Shown: positions 61,214-64,000 of the stretch, piece by piece
Numbering within the stretch: the first letter of the stretch is position 1
Layout of the letters: every line of letters begins with the position of its first letter
Source: Cognataquiflexum aquatile
GTDB lineage: Bacteria; Bacteroidota; Bacteroidia; Cytophagales; Cyclobacteriaceae
DNA length: 64,000 nucleotides
Direction: 5' to 3'
NCBI RefSeq assembly: GCF_003316845.1
Contig: NZ_QMIK01000002.1
Location: forward strand, 1 to 64,000
Translations under genes and position numbers: made by a program
Notes under the pieces: generated by a model
Databases searched by the model: none
Seen by the model: the letters and a program-made list of their open reading frames with translations, nothing else
Told to the model about the DNA's origin: nothing

Positions 61214-62512
61214 TTAATCCCTTGTAGCCAAAGTAACTGTCTCCCCGATCCAGCATCCTACGGTAATAGTCTCACCTACTTGTCTGCTTTCGGTAAACAA
61301 TTCTTCCCTAGATGGGAATCTTGCCCTTGCCTCTGCCATACCTTTGGAGTCACCTGCTCTTGAGTAGGCATTGTATGCCGCGATGTAAATGGCTTGGTCC
61401 TCTACCCTGCTCACGCCTCTCCTACAATCTGAAGAAGAACTCATATACATTTCAGCGATTAACTTCCAGGCATCTTTTGATTTCTCAGCATCCAATTTGG
61501 CAGCAGAAAGTGCTTCTGACCTTGCTGCACTTTTTCTTCCATCCTGAGCATGAACTTTTGCAAGGTCATAGTGGATTTCTGCTTTTTGGACATCATTTTC
61601 TGCCAAAGTCAAGGCCTTTTGTAATACAGGAAGCGCTTTGTCATATTCCCTGTTTTGCATGTACCTCATTGCCCTTACTTGCGAAGTGGCATAAGTTGGA
61701 TTTTGGTTGTCTATAATTTCCAATGCAGAAAGGAAAGAAGCTGAGCTAAAGCATTTGTATTTTACTGAATAATTGAAAATCTGTTGGGCCAAAGCCATAT
61801 TCGCAGGATCAGCTGTAAGTTTCGGTCCCAAAGTATTTTCGATGAAATCACAATTGATCAATTCCATTGCGATAAGCAAAGATTCAACATTGGATTTTGG
61901 TGTGGCTACATCTTTACCGTTTGCTTCAGCCTCGTCCAACAGTTTGGTAATCTTATCATGGATTTCCAATACCTGTACAGGAGTGTAAGCTTTATTCAGA
62001 AGATAATGTCTTCTGACCAAATCAAAGTAAGCTGCGGTATAAGCAGGATTGATCGTACCATTTACTTCAAAAGCCCTATCATAATTGCCAATTGCTTCTG
62101 CAAGCTTGGTTTTATCTTCTCTGAAATACTGATAACCGTAATAAGCTTTGTTTTCGATCCATTTGGTCTCGTTATCAAAATTAGCTTTACGAAGGTCATA
62201 AACCTTCATCACAGAATCCTGATAAATCCTTTTTTGGGCAGGATCCTTTGTGGCAACTGCAGCGCCGTTATAAACGGTAACACCATTGATATAGATGGAT
62301 TCATTCAGTTTTGGAACATTGACAAGCAACCAGTTAAGGGGCTTCGTCGCATCGACAAATTGTTCCGATTTCATGTAGTCCACATAGGCCGCATTTAATT
62401 CGCGGGCTTTCACTTCCAATTGAGGATCTGAAGGCCAATTGAATTCCTGGGCTTGAGCCATTCCTACAAGGCTGAGGGTAAATAACCCGATGAGTGCGTT
62501 TTTAAGTTTCAT
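61214..62512 (-). CDS. TPR-repeat exported protein
   Basis: From the ATG at 62512 the protein has 432 aa with a signal peptide (KNALIGLFTLSLVGMAQAQ). The rest is helical with TPR-like motifs in the last third (NREYDKALPVLQKALTLAEN, then AEIHYDLAKVHAQDGRKSAA). A Cys-containing tail (VGCWIGETVTLATRD) ends it. The frame extends 13 codons upstream, but the signal fits only the inner start. It follows the outer-membrane protein gene by 11 bp. Conserved in Bacteroidetes, role unknown, probably envelope assembly. Confidence 0.85.
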   Translation of the reverse strand: MKLKNALIGLFTLSLVGMAQAQEFNWPSDPQLEVKARELNAAYVDYMKSEQFVDATKPLNWLLVNVPKLNESIYINGVTVYNGAAVATKDPAQKRIYQDSVMKVYDLRKANFDNETKWIENKAYYGYQYFREDKTKLAEAIGNYDRAFEVNGTINPAYTAAYFDLVRRHYLLNKAYTPVQVLEIHDKITKLLDEAEANGKDVATPKSNVESLLIAMELINCDFIENTLGPKLTADPANMALAQQIFNYSVKYKCFSSASFLSALEIIDNQNPTYATSQVRAMRYMQNREYDKALPVLQKALTLAENDVQKAEIHYDLAKVHAQDGRKSAARSEALSAAKLDAEKSKDAWKLIAEMYMSSSSDCRRGVSRVEDQAIYIAAYNAYSRAGDSKGMAEARARFPSREELFTESRQVGETITVGCWIGETVTLATRD

Positions 62513-62523
62513 ATCTGTTAGTG

Positions 62524-63807
62524 TTATTCGAATACGCGTTTGTAAAACCAAGTATTATCGTTCAATGAGAATCCTAAGGTTAGACCGAAGTAATCTTCCT
62601 TGATCAAGTTATTGTTGAGGGTACCTCTCGAACCAAACTTGAAAGCGAAGTTCATCAAAGATAAGCTGTTGATAGGAACCGAAGCTCCAAAATTGATGCC
62701 AATATCAGTAATTTGTGTCTGGTTCAAAATGAAGGGTGTTTGCTGGTATTCAACTCCAAACCGGATGGTTGATCTTTTGAATACATTACTGGCCATGGAG
62801 AAGTTAGGAACAATCTGGCCTCCGAGAGCAACCCTGTAAGTATCACCGAGTTCCCCCTGAACTCCTGCAAAAGAACGATATAGGCTAAAATTTTGCATTT
62901 GGGCTTCTAGACCAATTACAAATTTATTTATTTTTTCATAAGAAATTCCATATCCTAGGTTACTTGGAATAAAAATCGTCCCCTTTTCATTGTTTGACAA
63001 GACATCTCCATCTGAATCAGGCCTGCTAGCTTGACCAAAATCGGCAATCTTAGCAAATTCTTTTCCATTAATATTTCCAAATGCATGATAGGTGGCACCC
63101 ACATGAAGGTTGCTTTTGCTTCCTGTTTTGAAATAATAATGGATTCCTCCCTTAAAAGTGACGTCACTGACGGTCAGCCTTTCGTAATATTCTGTCTGAA
63201 ATCCGAATTCTGATTCATCGGGATTCAGCAAAGCCAATTGGTTGGTCCGAATCGTAGAACCGAAAAGGTAAGAACCATGAATTCCCAAACTCAGGTTTTT
63301 GGCCAAAACAAAACCATAAGACAAATAAGCCTCTGAGATACCTCCTTCGCCCTCCACCCTGTTGATCGAAGATAAATCAGAATTGGTTACCTGACCTTTT
63401 ACAAGAATACTGTAATTCACACTTGAAATCTGTCCAAGACCCATTCCAAGGGTCCTTTTCCCTGACTTGACAGGAAAAGACATAGTCACATAAGAAAGAC
63501 CACCGCCATCAATGGTGGCATTGTCTGTCCCGCTTGTGACATTGATTCTCTTGTAGTTTAAAGCTGCCTGGAAATTAAAAATGGTGTTGCGGGTTGACAG
63601 AGCCGGGTTCATGTAATTTACTCCCCAGCCTGTACCAAAACTTATTCCCAATCCGCCCATTCCCTGATTTTGGGTTAGGCCAGAATAGTTGAATTCCCCC
63701 AATCCAAGCGCACTGTATGTCGACGCACTTGACTGTGGAAAGGCTTGTGTGAAAATGAAAAAGGTGCATAAAACACCCAGAAATCTAATCCTATTGGTAA
63801 TTGACAT
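62524..63807 (-). CDS. Outer-membrane beta-barrel protein of the coaX cluster
   Basis: The 427-aa product has a signal peptide (about residues 1-24, ending in AFPQS) and a mature part made of amphipathic strands ending with an aromatic-rich C-terminus (NTWFYKRVFE). The start (YSALGLGEFNYSGLTQNQGMGGL) is typical of a conserved Bacteroidetes family found between coaX and a TPR gene. It resembles FadL/PorV-type barrels. The start overlaps the coaX end by 17 bp, so the pair is co-transcribed. Its role is unknown. Confidence 0.85.
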   Translation of the reverse strand: MSITNRIRFLGVLCTFFIFTQAFPQSSASTYSALGLGEFNYSGLTQNQGMGGLGISFGTGWGVNYMNPALSTRNTIFNFQAALNYKRINVTSGTDNATIDGGGLSYVTMSFPVKSGKRTLGMGLGQISSVNYSILVKGQVTNSDLSSINRVEGEGGISEAYLSYGFVLAKNLSLGIHGSYLFGSTIRTNQLALLNPDESEFGFQTEYYERLTVSDVTFKGGIHYYFKTGSKSNLHVGATYHAFGNINGKEFAKIADFGQASRPDSDGDVLSNNEKGTIFIPSNLGYGISYEKINKFVIGLEAQMQNFSLYRSFAGVQGELGDTYRVALGGQIVPNFSMASNVFKRSTIRFGVEYQQTPFILNQTQITDIGINFGASVPINSLSLMNFAFKFGSRGTLNNNLIKEDYFGLTLGFSLNDNTWFYKRVFE

Positions 63808-64000
63808 TGTAAGTTAATATTCTATTCAATCCACGTAGGACCAAATTAGGGATTACAAATATGTGGTCTTTTGTTAAGCTTTCAAAGATTTTTGAGTCAC
63901 CTCCACAAATAATGACCTTCAAACCATCGTGTTGGGCCTGGTATGCCTGGATAAATCCTTGCATTTCAAACTGAATCCCATAGTATACTCCAGCCCTCAA
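63791..64000 (-). CDS. coaX: Type III pantothenate kinase, C-terminal part (window edge)
   Basis: The frame runs off the right edge of the window; only the last 69-70 residues are present. They fit the end of CoaX, the first enzyme of coenzyme A synthesis: MRAGVYYGIQFEMQGFIQAY-like helix, ICGGDSKIF and the closing strand-helix (VIPNLVLRGLNRILTYN). The apparent start at the edge is not the real one. The gene order with the outer-membrane protein and TPR genes supports the call. Confidence 0.85.
   Translation of the reverse strand: MRAGVYYGIQFEMQGFIQAYQAQHDGLKVIICGGDSKIFESLTKDHIFVIPNLVLRGLNRILTYNVNYQ

Noticed and set aside
60573-61256. Longer lptC start at 61256
   Set aside because: The extra 45 codons overlap the TPR gene's terminator and precede the lipoprotein-type signal, which must be N-terminal.

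Overview
The window looks like chromosomal DNA of a Bacteroidota member, most likely the Cytophagales/Cyclobacteriaceae (Algoriphagus-like) group. This rests on gene content and order (coaX - outer-membrane protein - TPR protein - lptC - GldE-like CNNM protein - ppiD on one strand), TonB-dependent receptor and DUF6427-type membrane proteins, TAnnTTTG promoter boxes and weak Shine-Dalgarno sequences. It is an inference, not a database match.

Layout. 1-1.8 kb: the end of an unknown gene and a cytochrome c/glucose-sorbosone dehydrogenase lipoprotein. 1.9-5.7 kb: an AT-rich island of small unrecognised genes, an interrupted lipoprotein gene and short dispersed repeats. 5.7-11.3 kb: a Tat-exported TIM-barrel isomerase, a Gfo/Idh/MocA oxidoreductase, an SUMF1-type protein and an S9 peptidase. 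11.5-12.5 kb: two tandem 123-nt tRNA-like RNA genes with a promoter box and terminator, then about 550 bp of degenerate intergenic repeats. 12.5-15.6 kb: a LolC/E-type permease, rbfA and a DUF6427-like protein. 15.9-40.3 kb: an orphan LuxR-type regulator, then a same-strand run of 17 genes encoding an extracellular contractile injection system (eCIS; Afp/PVC/AlgoCIS class). 40.3-42 kb: AT-rich scar DNA with a restriction-modification gene remnant, an orphan membrane protein and a 10-unit 21-bp tandem repeat. 42-64 kb: mostly housekeeping genes (phnA-like, rpiB, tatC, glyA, suhB, rsmI, phhB, DUF493, ppiD, lptC, coaX fragment), plus a TonB receptor with a His-rich partner, an AEC transporter and a large AsmA-like protein.

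How the main system fits together. The eCIS genes provide a DUF4255 terminator/cap protein, an unknown beta-rich partner, one sheath, two gp19-like tube proteins, a DUF5908 small protein, a LysM-type tube/baseplate adaptor, a VgrG-like spike, a PAAR tip, a gp25 wedge, two large baseplate proteins, a 1366-aa protein carrying three PKD domains, a tape measure, an AAA+ ATPase and two DUF4157 proteins. The second DUF4157 protein ends in a metzincin-like protease domain (HExxHxxGxxD plus a Met-turn), making it the best candidate cargo toxin. Both DUF4157 proteins share an N-terminal segment and a Cys-rich motif that could mark them for loading. The LuxR-type protein upstream lacks an obvious phospho-acceptor Asp and may control the locus without a kinase.

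The most unusual items are the PKD-bearing eCIS protein, the modular metalloprotease cargo, the paired tRNA-like RNAs and the cassette-like repeat island.
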